DNA of 64,000 nucleotides from Amycolatopsis solani. GTDB taxonomy: Bacteria; Actinomycetota; Actinomycetes; Mycobacteriales; Pseudonocardiaceae. The notes beneath the pieces were generated by a model. That model searched no databases. It was not told where the DNA came from and worked only from the letters and a program-made list of their open reading frames with translations. Numbering within the stretch: the first letter of the stretch is position 1; each line of letters starts with the position of its first letter. Position numbers and translations under genes: made by a program. Positions 1 to 9,912 of the stretch are shown here, piece after piece. The stretch lies in NCBI RefSeq assembly GCF_033441515.1, contig NZ_JAWQJT010000001.1:3100001-3164000 (forward strand), given 5' to 3'.

Positions 1-3000
1 TGGCGCTCTGGCACGAGGTCGTCCCGCCGACGCTGCACCTGAGCAAGCCGAACGCGGCCTGGGACGCGGCCGCCAGCCCGTTCACCTTCACCACCGCGGC
101 CCGCCCGTGGGCGGACCCGGCCCGGCTGGCCGGGGTCAGCGCGTTCGGCTTCGGCGGCACCAACTTCCACGCCGTGCTCGGGGCCGGCCCGGTCGCCCCG
201 GACCGCCGCCACGGCCCGCGTGACTGGCCGGCCGGTGCGGAGAAAGCCCTGGCCGGGATCCGGCGCGCGGACGCCGACCCGGGGAAGATCGCGTTCCTCT
301 TCCCCGGGCAGGGCAGCCAGCGGCCCGGCATGCTGGCCGAGCTGTTCGTGCACTTCCCGGAGCTGGCCGAGCTGCTCAAGCTCGCGCCGGACGTCGCCGG
401 GAAAGCGTTCCCGCCCCGGGCGTTCGACGCGGACGCCGTGCAGGAGCAGGAGAAAGCCCTTACCGACACGCGGGTCGCGCAGCCCGCGCTCGGGCTCGTC
501 GAGACGGCGGTGGCCCGGCTGCTGGACCAGGTCGGCGTCCGCCCGGACTTCCTGGCCGGGCACAGCTACGGCGAGCTGGTCGCGCTGTCGGTCGCGGGCG
601 CGTTCGACACCGCGACGCTGCTGCGGCTCAGCCGGGCCCGCGCCCGGGCCATCGCCGACCTCGCCGAGCCCGGCGCGATGGCCGCCGTCAAGGCACCGCG
701 GGACGCACTCACCCCCACCCTGATCGGCCCGGACGTCGTGGTGGCCAACCACAACGCACCCGAACAGGTCGTCCTCTCCGGCTCGGTCGCCGCCGTCGAA
801 CGCGCGATCCGGCGGCTGCGGGAAACCGGGTTCGCCGCCAAGCGGATCCCGGTCGCCTGCGCGTTCCACAGCCCGCTGGTCGCCGCCGCGGGAGACGTCT
901 TCGCCAAGGACCTCGCCGGGGAGTCCCTTGTGGACCCGAAGCTGCCGGTGTGGGCGAACCGCACCGCGGCGCCCTACGACGGCGACGTCAAGGCCGAACT
1001 CGCCGCGCAGATCGGCGCGCCGGTGCGGTTCCTCGACCAGATCGAGTCGATGTACGCGGCGGGTGCGCGGACGTTCGTCGAGGCCGGGCCCGGCCGGGTG
1101 CTGTCCCGGCTGGTCGCGGAAATCCTCGGCGACCGCCCGCACACCGTGGTCGCGTGCGGACCCGACCTGACCGGTTTCCTGACCGCGCTGGCGGAACTCG
1201 CCGCCGCCGGGGTCGACGTCCGCACCGAACGCCTCGAGCGCGCGAAACCCCCGGCACCGTCCCCGACCGCCTGGGCCGTGGACGGGCGGTCCGCCCGCGC
1301 GCCCGGCGCCGAGGTCCCCGCCCTGCCCCCGGCCCGACGAATCCGGAGTACCGCCATGCCCCAGCCCGCTCCCGGCCGCGACCAGGCCGTCGTCGACTTC
1401 CTGCGCACCACGCGCGAACTCGTGGCGGCGCAACGGGAAGTGATGCTCGGCTACCTCGGCAGCGCACCGGCCCCGGCGCCCGCGCCCGCTCCGGTGCCCG
1501 TGGTGCTCGAAGAACCACAACCGGAACCCGAGCCCGTCGCCGCGGCCCCGGCCGACGTCCTGGGCACGGTGATCGGCGTGATCAGCGAACGCACCGGCTA
1601 CCCGGCCGAGATGATCGCCGGTGACCTCGACCTCGAAGCCGACCTGTCGATCGACTCGATCAAGCGCACCGAAATCGCCGGCACGCTGCTGTCACGGCTG
1701 GGGCTCCCGGCCGACGACCGCACCGACCAGCTCAGCCGCGACCGGACGGCCGGCGCGCTGACCGCACACCTGGAGAGCTGGCTGAGCCCCACGCCGGCGG
1801 CCGCCGCACCCACTCGGTACCGGCTCGACCGGGTGCCGGTCCCGCTCGACCCGGATCCCGCGCGGCTGCACGGGAAGTCCGTGGCGGTGGTCGGCGACGA
1901 CGCTTCCGTCGCGGCCGCGTTCGCCGCGGCCGGGGCGGCGGTCGTCACCGGGGACGCGGACATCACCGTGCTCCTCGCCCGCGACCTGACAGACGTGTTC
2001 GCCCGGCTCAAGGCGCTGCGGGGAACCGTGCTCGTGGCGGCCGAGCCGGGCGCGGTGCCCGGGCTGCGCGGCCTGGTCCGGTCGGCCGCGCTGGAACGGG
2101 ACGGCGGCACACGGCTCGTCGAGGTCACGCAGGACGTCGCCAAGGTGCTGGTCGACGAGGCACTGAGCGACGGCCCGTCGGTGGTCGGCCACGACGACGG
2201 CGGGCGGTTCACGATCGAACCCCGGCCCGCGGACCTGGGTTCGATCGCCTACGCCGGGGCCGGCCCGGGCGGCGGCGAGCTCGCCGCGCTGGGCCTCGGC
2301 CCGGACTCCGTGGTCCTCCTGGTCGGCGGCGCCCGCGGGATCACCGCCCGCGCGGCCGTCGCGTTCGCCGCGTCCGGCTGCCGGATCGAGCTCGCCGGCC
2401 GCACGCCGTGGCCGGGCGAGCCGGACGACCTGCCCGCCGACCCCGCCGCGATGCGGGCGGTGCTGGCCGGGCGCGGTGGCTCGGTCGCCGAGATCGAACG
2501 CCGGGTGCGGACCGTGCTGGCCCAGCGCGAGATCGGGCGCACCATCGACGAGGTCCGCGCGGCCGGCGGCGATCCCGCGTACCGGTCGCTCGACGTGCGG
2601 GACCCGGACGCCGTGCGCCACCTGGTCAAAGAACTACGCGGCCGGATCGACGGCGTCGTCTTCGCCGCCGGCGTGCTCGACGACAAGCTCATGGCGGACA
2701 AGGACGAGCGGTCGTTCCGGACCGTCTTCGAGACCAAAGCGGACGGTGCCCGCACGCTGCTCGCCGCGCTCGCGGAGGCCGGCGCCGAACCGGGGTTCGT
2801 CACGTTCTTCGGCAGCATCGCCGCGGTGCTCGGCAACCGCGGCCAGACCGACTACGCCGCGGCGAACGACGCGCTGGAGCCGCTGGCGGCGAGCTGGCCG
2901 GGCCGGGCGGTGACCGTCCACTGGGGACCATGGGCGCCCGCCGCCGACCACAGTGGCATGGTCTCGCCGGAGCTGGCGCGCGAGTACGAACGCCGGGAGA

Positions 3001-3098
3001 TCGGCCTGCTCGACGCGGACGAGGGCGTCGCCGCCCTGCTGCGTGAGCTCGCCTACGGCACGGACCGCGCGGTCCTGTACACGGCGTCGTTGTGGTGA
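1..3098 (+). CDS. PfaA-like iterative type I polyketide/lipid synthase, KS-AT-ACP-KR, 5' end missing
   Basis: The start lies before the window; the frame is open from position 3. Visible in order are the tail of a ketosynthase ending in AFGFGGTNFH (about nt 140-172), an acyltransferase (about nt 280-1170) with GHSYGE around the nucleophilic Ser (nt 558-575) and FHSPL, an Ala-Pro linker, one acyl carrier domain with the phosphopantetheine Ser in IDSIKR (codon 1656-1658), and a ketoreductase (about nt 2300-3000) with GGARGITA and an intact catalytic Tyr in TDYAAAN (codon 2853-2855). KS-AT-ACP-KR with IDSIKR and GGARGIT is typical of PfaA-type 'secondary lipid' synthases rather than modular PKS. 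I infer that it elongates and keto-reduces an acyl chain together with the next protein. Its stop overlaps the next start (GTGA). Acyltransferase specificity cannot be read reliably. Confidence 0.88.
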   Translation, partial: ALWHEVVPPTLHLSKPNAAWDAAASPFTFTTAARPWADPARLAGVSAFGFGGTNFHAVLGAGPVAPDRRHGPRDWPAGAEKALAGIRRADADPGKIAFLFPGQGSQRPGMLAELFVHFPELAELLKLAPDVAGKAFPPRAFDADAVQEQEKALTDTRVAQPALGLVETAVARLLDQVGVRPDFLAGHSYGELVALSVAGAFDTATLLRLSRARARAIADLAEPGAMAAVKAPRDALTPTLIGPDVVVANHNAPEQVVLSGSVAAVERAIRRLRETGFAAKRIPVACAFHSPLVAAAGDVFAKDLAGESLVDPKLPVWANRTAAPYDGDVKAELAAQIGAPVRFLDQIESMYAAGARTFVEAGPGRVLSRLVAEILGDRPHTVVACGPDLTGFLTALAELAAAGVDVRTERLERAKPPAPSPTAWAVDGRSARAPGAEVPALPPARRIRSTAMPQPAPGRDQAVVDFLRTTRELVAAQREVMLGYLGSAPAPAPAPAPVPVVLEEPQPEPEPVAAAPADVLGTVIGVISERTGYPAEMIAGDLDLEADLSIDSIKRTEIAGTLLSRLGLPADDRTDQLSRDRTAGALTAHLESWLSPTPAAAAPTRYRLDRVPVPLDPDPARLHGKSVAVVGDDASVAAAFAAAGAAVVTGDADITVLLARDLTDVFARLKALRGTVLVAAEPGAVPGLRGLVRSAALERDGGTRLVEVTQDVAKVLVDEALSDGPSVVGHDDGGRFTIEPRPADLGSIAYAGAGPGGGELAALGLGPDSVVLLVGGARGITARAAVAFAASGCRIELAGRTPWPGEPDDLPADPAAMRAVLAGRGGSVAEIERRVRTVLAQREIGRTIDEVRAAGGDPAYRSLDVRDPDAVRHLVKELRGRIDGVVFAAGVLDDKLMADKDERSFRTVFETKADGARTLLAALAEAGAEPGFVTFFGSIAAVLGNRGQTDYAAANDALEPLAASWPGRAVTVHWGPWAPAADHSGMVSPELAREYERREIGLLDADEGVAALLRELAYGTDRAVLYTASLW

Positions 3099-6000
3099 GC
3101 CAGGAGCCGGTGGCGATCACCGGAATGGGTGTGTTCCTGCCCGGCGCATCCACAGTGGACCAGTACTGGCGGAACCTGGTGGCGGGTACCGACGCCGTCA
3201 CGGAGATCCCGCCGCACCGCCGTGACCCCGCGTTCCACGGGCACGACGGCGCCGCGCCGGACCGGACCCACGGACGGCGCGGCGGCTTCACCGCGGACAC
3301 GCTCGACTTCGACCCGGCCGCGCACGGCGTGCCGCCGACGTCGCTCGGCGGCACCGAACCGGACCAGCTGACGGCGCTGGCCGTCGCGGTGGCCGCGGTC
3401 GGTGACGCCGGGGGCCTCGGCCGGCTCGGCGACCCCGAGCGGATCGGCGTCGTGCTCGGCCGCGGCGGGTACCTCTCGCCCGGGCTGCAGGGCTTCGACC
3501 AGCGCGTCCGCACCGTCCGGCAGATCACCCGCACGGTCGGCGAGCTGATGCCCTCGGCCGGTCAGGACGTCCTCGACCGGCTGCGGACCGCGTTGCTGGA
3601 GCCCCTCGGCGAGTTCCGGCCGGAGACCGCGGCCGGGCTGGTGCCGAACCTCGCCGCGGCCCGCGTCGCGAACCGGCTCGACCTCGGCGGCCCGGCGTAC
3701 ACAGTGGACGCCGCCTGCGCGTCTTCGCTGGTCGCGGTCGACCAGGCGATCGGCGAGCTGACCCGCGGCCGCTGCGACGCCGTGCTGGCCGGCGGCGCGC
3801 ACCAGACGCAGGACGACACGCTGTGGGCGCTGTTCACCCAGCTCGGCGCGCTGTCGCCGAGCCAGCGGATCAGCCCGCTGTCCCGCGCGGCCGACGGCAT
3901 GCTGATCGGCGAGGGCACCGCGATCGTCGTGCTCAAGCGGCTGGCCGACGCCCGCCGCGACGGCGACCGCGTGTACGCCGTGATCCGCGGCAGCGGCACG
4001 TCGAGCGACGGGCGGGGCGCGAGCCTGCTCAGCCCGTCCGTCGCCGGGCAGACCCTCGCCCTGCGGCGGGCCTGGACCGGGCTGGACCCGGCGGGGATCG
4101 GCCTGCTGGAGGCCCACGGCACCGCCACCCCGGCCGGGGACGCCGCCGAGCTGACCACCGTCGCCGACGTCTTCGGCCACGCCGCCGGCCCGCGGGCGGT
4201 GATCGGCTCGGTCAAGTCGATGATCGGGCACACCCTGCCGACCGCCGGGGTGGCCGGGCTCGTGAAGGTCGCGCTCGCGCTGCACCACGGGGTCCTGCCG
4301 CCGACGCTGAACTGCGCCGACCCGAACCCGTTGCTGGACAAGACCCGGTTCCGGGTGCTGGCCGAGGCCGAGCCGTGGGGCGGGCTGCCGCGGGTGGCCG
4401 CGGTCAACGCCTTCGGCTTCGGCGGGGTGAACGCCCACGTCGTGCTCGAAGCCGGCGATCCGGCGCCGAAGCGGCGGGTCCGCGTCGACGAGCCGGAACG
4501 CGTGCTGCGGCTGGCCGCGGCCACGCCGGAAAAACTCCTGGAGCAGCTCGAGAAACCCGGTGACGGTGACGGTCCTTGCCGGCTCGGGATCGTCGGCGCG
4601 GACGAGCGCAAGCTGGCCACGGCCCGCCGCGTGCTCGCGAAGGTGGCGGCCGCCGGCCGGGCGTGGCACGGCGGCGGCGACGTCTGGTGCACGACCGATC
4701 CGCTGCTGCCCGGCGGGAAGACCGCGTTCCTCTACCCGGGCCTGGAAGCCGACGCCGAGCCGCGTCTCGAAGACGTGGCCCGGCACTTCGGCCTAGACCG
4801 TCCACAGTGGTCGACCGCGACCGTGCCCGCCCGCGCCACGAGCGTGTCGTCGACCGGGCTCCTGCTCGACCACGCCCTGCGGCGCCTGGGAATCCGGCCG
4901 GACGCGCTCGCCGGACACAGCGCCGGCGAGTGGACGGCCATGCAGGCCGCCGGGATGTACCGGGCCGAACCGGACCTGCTGGAACGTTACTGGCCCGGCG
5001 GGTTCGAGCTGCCCGAAGCCGATTACCTGGTGCTCGGCTGCCCGGCCGCGCGGGTGACCGAGCTGCTCACCGGTGATCTCGTGATCTCACACGAAAACGC
5101 CGCTCAGCAGACCATCGTGTGCGGTCCGCCGCCCGCCGTCGCGGAGTTCGCGGCGACCTGCCGCGGGCTCGGCATCGTGGCCAGGACGCTGCCGTTCCGA
5201 TCCGGCTTCCACACCCCGCTGATGGAACCGCACCTCGCGCCGTTCGCGCGGCTCGTCGCGGACCTGGACCTGCTGGCCCCCGCGGTACCGGTGTGGTCGG
5301 CGACGACGACGCGGCCGTACCCGGCGGCCGCGGCCGACGTCCGGCGGCTCTACCTCGACCACCTGCTGCGCCCGGTCCGGTTCCGGCAGCTGACCGAAGC
5401 ACTGCACGACGCCGGGTTCCGGGCGTTCGTGCAGGTCGGCGCCGGGCAGCTCGGCTCGTTCGTCGCCGACACCCTCGGCGAACGGCGGCACCTGGTCGTC
5501 GCGGCCGCGTCCGGCACCCGGCCCGGGCTCGCGCAGCTGCGGCGGGTCGCGACCGCGTTGTGGACCGAGGGCGGCGACCCCGATTTCGCGGCGCTGGAGC
5601 CGCGGCGGATCCGGCTCAACACCGGGAAACCCCTGCTGTCACTGGGGGCGTCGGCCCGCGGCCTGCTGGACAGCGCGGCGCCGCCCGAACTGCCCGCGGG
5701 GGTACCCGACGCGATCGTCGCGGAATTCACCGCGCTGCTCAACGAAACCCGCCGGACCGCGGCGGACGTCGTCGCGGCGGCCGCCCGTCGCCGGGTCGAG
5801 TCCACTGTGGACGTATCGATGACCGCGATGCCGTACCTGCGCGACCACCGGTTCTTCCGGCAGCGCGAGGACTGGCCCGACGAGGACGACTTCCGCCCGG
5901 TGGTGCCCGCGACGACGCTGGTCGACCTCGCCTGCCGGGCCGTCGAACGCACCTGGCCGGGCACGAAAGCGGTGACCGTGGGGGACGCCGTCTTCTCGCG

Positions 6001-6928
6001 CTGGCTCATCGCCTCGCCCGCCCAGCGGGTGCCGTTGGCGCTGAGCCGCGAGGGCGATCGCGTGACCGTCGAGATCGGACCGTACGCGCTGCTGACCGTC
6101 GAGGTCGGGACGTTCGCGCCACCGCCGTCGCCGTCCGGGGTGCCCGGGCCGGAGACCGCTCCGCCGCTGAGCGCCGCCGAGATCTACGAGCGGCGCGAGA
6201 TGTTCCACGGCCCGGCGTACCAGGGCCTGGCCCGGCTGACCGGGCTCGGCGAGCAGCACATCCGCGGCGAACTGGTCGTGCCGTCCGCGCCGGGTGGGCT
6301 GCTCGACAACGTCGGCCAGCTGCTCGGCTGCTGGCTGATGGCGACCCGGTCCGACGACCTGCTCGCGTTCCCGCGCTCGATCGGCAAGCTCACCTGGTAC
6401 GGCCCGGAACCGCCGCCGGGGACCCGCGTGACGTGCCAGGTGCGCGTCCGGCTGCCGCGGTCCGACGTCCTCGAGATGGACGCCGAGCTCGTGCGGGACG
6501 GGCGGGTGCTGGCGAGCGTCGAGGGCTGGCGGGACGTCCGGTTCCCGTGCGACCGCGCCGCTCACCGCGTCTACGCCTTCCCCGCGGAGAACCTGCTGTC
6601 CGAACGGCGGGAGGACGGCTCGGTCGCGGTCACCGACCGCTGGCCGACGGTCGCCGCGCGGGACATCTACGCCGGGATCTACCTCAGCGCCGGCGAACGC
6701 GCCGAGTTCGCCGCCGTGCCGCCGCGTGAGCAGCGCGGCTGGCTGCTGCGGCGCATCGCCGCGAAGGACGCCGTCCGGGCCCGGCTCGCCGAACCCGTGT
6801 ACCCGGCGGAAATCCGCGTCCACGACGACGGCACGGTGTCCGGCAGGCACCGCGTTCTGCCGGGTCACGCCGTCACGGTCGAGCTGACCGGGGAGACCGC
6901 CATCGCACACCACAGGAGCACGTCATGA
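3095..6928 (+). CDS. Iterative type I polyketide/lipid synthase subunit, KS-AT-DH
   Basis: About 1277 residues. The ketosynthase (residues about 5-450) has the complete triad: Cys208 in DAACASS, His341 in EAHGTAT and His379 in KSMIGHT. It is followed by a short acyltransferase with GHSAGE (Ser609) and GFHTPLM, then a double hot-dog dehydratase-like domain (about 905-1200) with His918 in LRDHRFF and Asp1071 in LLDNVGQ. The C-terminus (about 1210-1250) contains RRIAAKDAVR, which resembles the WxxKEA motif of phosphopantetheinyl transferases but is too short to be a full domain. The set resembles PUFA-synthase-like proteins; with the preceding protein it would give KR plus DH processing and thus an unsaturated chain. 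I chose the GTG at 3095 (GTGA overlap); GTG 3092 is also possible. No enoylreductase is visible. Confidence 0.85.
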   Translation: MSQEPVAITGMGVFLPGASTVDQYWRNLVAGTDAVTEIPPHRRDPAFHGHDGAAPDRTHGRRGGFTADTLDFDPAAHGVPPTSLGGTEPDQLTALAVAVAAVGDAGGLGRLGDPERIGVVLGRGGYLSPGLQGFDQRVRTVRQITRTVGELMPSAGQDVLDRLRTALLEPLGEFRPETAAGLVPNLAAARVANRLDLGGPAYTVDAACASSLVAVDQAIGELTRGRCDAVLAGGAHQTQDDTLWALFTQLGALSPSQRISPLSRAADGMLIGEGTAIVVLKRLADARRDGDRVYAVIRGSGTSSDGRGASLLSPSVAGQTLALRRAWTGLDPAGIGLLEAHGTATPAGDAAELTTVADVFGHAAGPRAVIGSVKSMIGHTLPTAGVAGLVKVALALHHGVLPPTLNCADPNPLLDKTRFRVLAEAEPWGGLPRVAAVNAFGFGGVNAHVVLEAGDPAPKRRVRVDEPERVLRLAAATPEKLLEQLEKPGDGDGPCRLGIVGADERKLATARRVLAKVAAAGRAWHGGGDVWCTTDPLLPGGKTAFLYPGLEADAEPRLEDVARHFGLDRPQWSTATVPARATSVSSTGLLLDHALRRLGIRPDALAGHSAGEWTAMQAAGMYRAEPDLLERYWPGGFELPEADYLVLGCPAARVTELLTGDLVISHENAAQQTIVCGPPPAVAEFAATCRGLGIVARTLPFRSGFHTPLMEPHLAPFARLVADLDLLAPAVPVWSATTTRPYPAAAADVRRLYLDHLLRPVRFRQLTEALHDAGFRAFVQVGAGQLGSFVADTLGERRHLVVAAASGTRPGLAQLRRVATALWTEGGDPDFAALEPRRIRLNTGKPLLSLGASARGLLDSAAPPELPAGVPDAIVAEFTALLNETRRTAADVVAAAARRRVESTVDVSMTAMPYLRDHRFFRQREDWPDEDDFRPVVPATTLVDLACRAVERTWPGTKAVTVGDAVFSRWLIASPAQRVPLALSREGDRVTVEIGPYALLTVEVGTFAPPPSPSGVPGPETAPPLSAAEIYERREMFHGPAYQGLARLTGLGEQHIRGELVVPSAPGGLLDNVGQLLGCWLMATRSDDLLAFPRSIGKLTWYGPEPPPGTRVTCQVRVRLPRSDVLEMDAELVRDGRVLASVEGWRDVRFPCDRAAHRVYAFPAENLLSERREDGSVAVTDRWPTVAARDIYAGIYLSAGERAEFAAVPPREQRGWLLRRIAAKDAVRARLAEPVYPAEIRVHDDGTVSGRHRVLPGHAVTVELTGETAIAHHRSTS

Positions 6929-7215
6929 CCATCGACCACGCGTCCGCGACGTTCGACGTCGTCGCCGAGCTGCTCGCCGAGCTCGTCGGCGACGCCGAGG
7001 TGCTCGGCATCGAGATCACGCCCGACACGACGTTCCACGAGGACCTGCAGCTGGAGAGCATCGACCTGGTGACCTTCGCGAGCATCCTCACCGAGCACTT
7101 CGGCGCGGACGTGAACCTCGCCGAACACCTGGCGGAGAAGGACCTCGACGACGTCATCGGCCTGACTGTCGGCGACATCGCCCGGTTCGTGGGGGAGCGC
7201 ACGTGCCCACGATGA
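6925..7215 (+). CDS. Free-standing acyl carrier protein
   Basis: A 96-residue protein with the helical acyl carrier pattern. Ser45 in LQLESIDLVTFA is the expected phosphopantetheine attachment site; the usual DS dipeptide is ES here. It starts with an ATGA overlap to the upstream synthase and runs into the next gene, so it is translationally coupled to both. Because the first synthase protein already carries an ACP domain, this discrete ACP probably holds the finished or intermediate chain for the dehydratase-containing protein or for hand-over to the hydrolase and glycosyltransferase downstream. That role is inferred from order only. Confidence 0.85.
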   Translation: MTIDHASATFDVVAELLAELVGDAEVLGIEITPDTTFHEDLQLESIDLVTFASILTEHFGADVNLAEHLAEKDLDDVIGLTVGDIARFVGERTCPR

Positions 7216-7979
7216 CCGTCAACGGGCTGCGCACGAACGTGCAGCTCGTCCCCGCCGGCGGCACCGAGACCGTGGTGTTCCTGCACGGCATGGGCACCGA
7301 CAGCCTGGCGAGCTTCTACCTGACGTTGGCACCGCCGGTCGCGGCCGCGGGCATCGACGTGATCAGCTACGACCTGCGCGGCCACGGCAAGACCGAGCGT
7401 CCGGTGCACGGGTACACGCTCGGGGACTTCGTCGCCGACCTCGACGACCTGCTGGTGCAGCTGGCCGTCGACCGGCCGGTGCACTTGGTGGGCAACAGCT
7501 TCGGCGGCACGCTGGCCTACAGCTACGCCGTGGCGCACCCTTCCCGGGTCCGCAGCATCGTGTGCATCGAGTCCGAGCCCGCGACCGACGTGTGGGCGGG
7601 CAAGATGACCGAGATCCTCGCGCACACCGTGCGGTTCCTGCAGGTGGAGGAGAGCTTCGACTGGATCGAGGCGAACTTCAGCGCGCACCACCGGCGGCTC
7701 GCGCGGCTGGCGGCCGAGCGGATCACGTCGACGAAGATGGCGGAGGAGGTGCCCCTCGGGCCGTTGCTCAGCTGGGAACAGGTGGCCGCGATCGGCTGCC
7801 CGGTGCTGTCCATCTTGGGCAGTCACGGCTACCAGGCCGACGACCTCGAAGCCCTGACGTCGTTGCTGCCGCACGGCGAGCTGCACGTCTTCGAAGGCCA
7901 GGGGCACTCGGTGCTGGTGGAGCAGCACCGCGAGGTGCGCGAGCTGGTGCTGAAGTGGATCGATCGGCACGCGGCGTGA
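7203..7979 (+). CDS. Alpha/beta hydrolase, likely chain-releasing thioesterase or tailoring hydrolase
   Basis: A 258-residue alpha/beta hydrolase: oxyanion-side HGMG near residue 27, nucleophile elbow GNSFGG (Ser around residue 101), an acid-region strand followed by LGSHGY, and the catalytic His in GQGHSVL near residue 237. GTG 7203 was chosen because GGGGGAG lies five bases upstream; an ATG at 7212 overlaps the ACP stop as ATGA and is an alternative. In this operon, between ACP and glycosyltransferase, release of the acyl chain from the carrier is the simplest role, but the family also contains esterases and epoxide or haloalkane hydrolases, so the substrate is open. Confidence 0.75.
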   Translation: MPTMTVNGLRTNVQLVPAGGTETVVFLHGMGTDSLASFYLTLAPPVAAAGIDVISYDLRGHGKTERPVHGYTLGDFVADLDDLLVQLAVDRPVHLVGNSFGGTLAYSYAVAHPSRVRSIVCIESEPATDVWAGKMTEILAHTVRFLQVEESFDWIEANFSAHHRRLARLAAERITSTKMAEEVPLGPLLSWEQVAAIGCPVLSILGSHGYQADDLEALTSLLPHGELHVFEGQGHSVLVEQHREVRELVLKWIDRHAA

Positions 7980-9082
7980 AGTTCCTGCTGGTCGTCCCGC
8001 CGCTGACCGGGCACGTGGCGCCGCTGCGGCGGGTGGCCGCGGTGCTCGAAGCTCGCGGGCACGCGGTGGCCTGGTGCGGCCCGGTGCCCGCACTGTCCAC
8101 AGTGGTCCCCGGCCGGGTCTTCCCGGCCGGGGACTCCGCGCCGTTCTCCCTGGCCTTGCGGCCACCGGAGCTGCGCGGGTTCGCGGCGCTGAAGTACCTG
8201 TGGGAGTCGTACCTGGTGCCGTTGGCCGACGCGATGGTGCCCGGGGTTGCCGCGGCCGTCGCGTCGTTCGCACCGGACGTCGTCGTGGTGGACCAGCAGG
8301 CGATGGCGGGCGCGCTGGTGGCCGCGCGGTGCGGGCTGCCGTGGGCGACGTCGGCGTCGACGTCCACCGAGCTGGCCGACCCGCTGGGCTCGCTGCCGAA
8401 GATCGCGTCCTGGGTGGACGAGCTCCAGGCGGGCCTGAGGGCCCGGCACGGCGTGCTGCTCGGCGACCTCCGGTTCTCACCGCACCTGGTGCTGGCGTTC
8501 ACGACCCGGGCGCTGGCCGGCGATTCCCGGCTGGCGGTGCCGGTGTCCTACGTCGGCCCGGCGTTGTCTCCGGCGCCCGGTGAATGGTCCCCTGTGGACG
8601 ATCGCCCGCTGGTCGTGGTGACGCTGGGAACGTCGAACGCGGCGGCGGGGGCCCGGTTCCTGGCGGAGAGCGTGGACGCGCTGGCGGGCCTGCCTTCGGT
8701 GCAAGGCCTGGTGGTGGACCCGAGTGGCCACTTGATCAGTGAAAGTGTCGCGCTGGCCCGGCGGATCCCGCAGGTGGCGGTGTTCGCGCGCGCGTCGGTG
8801 GTGGTCTGCCACGGCGGGCACAACACGGTGTGCGAAGCCCTGGCGGCCGGGGTGCCGCTGGTGGTGGCGCCGATCCGGGACGACCAGTCGATGCTGGCCC
8901 AGCAGGTGGTCACGGCGTCGGCGGGCGTGCGCGTGCGCTTCGACCGCGCCAAGGCAGCGGACCTCCGCACGGCGATCGAAGCGGCCGGGGAGCACCGCGA
9001 GGGTGCGGAGAAGATCCGCGACTCGTTCGCGGCGGCGGGCGGCGCGGAAGAAGCGGCGACGCACCTCGAGGCGCTGGGTTAG
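7976..9082 (+). CDS. MGT-type (GT1 family) glycosyltransferase
   Basis: About 368 residues, starting at GTG 7976 in a GTGA overlap with the hydrolase. The N-terminus (KFLLVVPPLTGHVAPLRRVA) is the acceptor-domain strand-loop with the catalytic-type His of macrolide/UDP glycosyltransferases. The C-terminal donor-binding motif is HGGHNTVCEALAAGVPLV followed by RDDQ. This GT-B fold enzyme would transfer a sugar from a nucleotide-activated donor. As the last gene of the synthase operon it most plausibly glycosylates the lipid or polyketide product. No sugar-nucleotide biosynthesis genes are visible in the window. Confidence 0.82.
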   Translation: MKFLLVVPPLTGHVAPLRRVAAVLEARGHAVAWCGPVPALSTVVPGRVFPAGDSAPFSLALRPPELRGFAALKYLWESYLVPLADAMVPGVAAAVASFAPDVVVVDQQAMAGALVAARCGLPWATSASTSTELADPLGSLPKIASWVDELQAGLRARHGVLLGDLRFSPHLVLAFTTRALAGDSRLAVPVSYVGPALSPAPGEWSPVDDRPLVVVTLGTSNAAAGARFLAESVDALAGLPSVQGLVVDPSGHLISESVALARRIPQVAVFARASVVVCHGGHNTVCEALAAGVPLVVAPIRDDQSMLAQQVVTASAGVRVRFDRAKAADLRTAIEAAGEHREGAEKIRDSFAAAGGAEEAATHLEALG

Positions 9083-9912
9083 GCGCGGTTGCGGAACGTG
9101 CGGGCCGCCAGTGTCGAGCCCGCCACCGCCGCCACCGCCGCGATCACCAGGGCCGTCGCGACCGACCAGCCGATCGGGCGGGCCAGTGCCAGCGCGCGGG
9201 TCGCGTCGATCGCGTACGTCAGCGGGTTCACCGCCGACACCACCCGGACCCACGCCGGCATCGTGTCCAGCGGCATGTACGCGCTGGAAGAGAACATCAG
9301 CGGGAACATCACCACGAACGACGCCGCCTGCAACGTCTCCGCCTTGCGCAGCCAGGTCGTGATCGCCACGAACACCCAGCTCAGGCACCAGCCCACCACC
9401 AGGGTCAGCAGCAACGCCAGTCCCAGGCCCAGCACGCCGCCCGCCGGGCGGAAACCGAGGAACAGCACGCTGGCCAGCGCCGTCACCACCAGCTGGACCG
9501 CGAGCCGCGCCGCGTCGGACAGGGTGCGGGCGACCAGTACCGAGACCAGCGAGATCGGCAGGCAGCGGAGGCGTCCGGTGAAGCCGCCGTAGATCTCCGC
9601 CAGCAGGCCCGCGCCCGAGCTCATCGCCGTCGTCATCGCGATGTTCACCAGCGTCGCCGGCACCAGGAAGTTCACGTAACCCTGGTACGCCGCCACCCCC
9701 GGCAGGGCGCCGACGCCGCTGAACACCTGGCTGAACAACAGCAGCAGCACCACCGGCTGCAACAGTCCGAAGAAGACCAGCCGCCGGTCGCCGAACGCCG
9801 TGCGCAGCGAACGGCCCGCCAGCACGCGGACCTGCGTCCAGAAGCCGGATTCCGGCCACGCCGCCGGGTCGCCGAGCGCGGAGACGGCCGCTCGGTGCCG
9901 CGCCTGCGTCAC
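9079..9912 (-). CDS. ABC-2 type (DrrB-like) exporter permease
   Basis: 277 residues with about six hydrophobic segments and the ABC-2 membrane domain pattern: a soluble N-terminus, the first helix at LVFFGLLQPVVLLLLFSQVF, then FLVPATLVNIAMTTAMSSG, and a C-terminal NPLTYAIDATRAL motif typical of DrrB-type drug or lipid exporters. GTG 9912 overlaps the ATPase stop (GTGA), so the two are coupled. The gene converges on the glycosyltransferase with a 4-bp overlap of stops (9079-9082). Probable role: inner-membrane channel exporting the glycosylated product of the neighbouring synthase operon. Export substrate is inferred from proximity. Confidence 0.85.
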   Translation of the reverse strand: MTQARHRAAVSALGDPAAWPESGFWTQVRVLAGRSLRTAFGDRRLVFFGLLQPVVLLLLFSQVFSGVGALPGVAAYQGYVNFLVPATLVNIAMTTAMSSGAGLLAEIYGGFTGRLRCLPISLVSVLVARTLSDAARLAVQLVVTALASVLFLGFRPAGGVLGLGLALLLTLVVGWCLSWVFVAITTWLRKAETLQAASFVVMFPLMFSSSAYMPLDTMPAWVRVVSAVNPLTYAIDATRALALARPIGWSVATALVIAAVAAVAGSTLAARTFRNRA

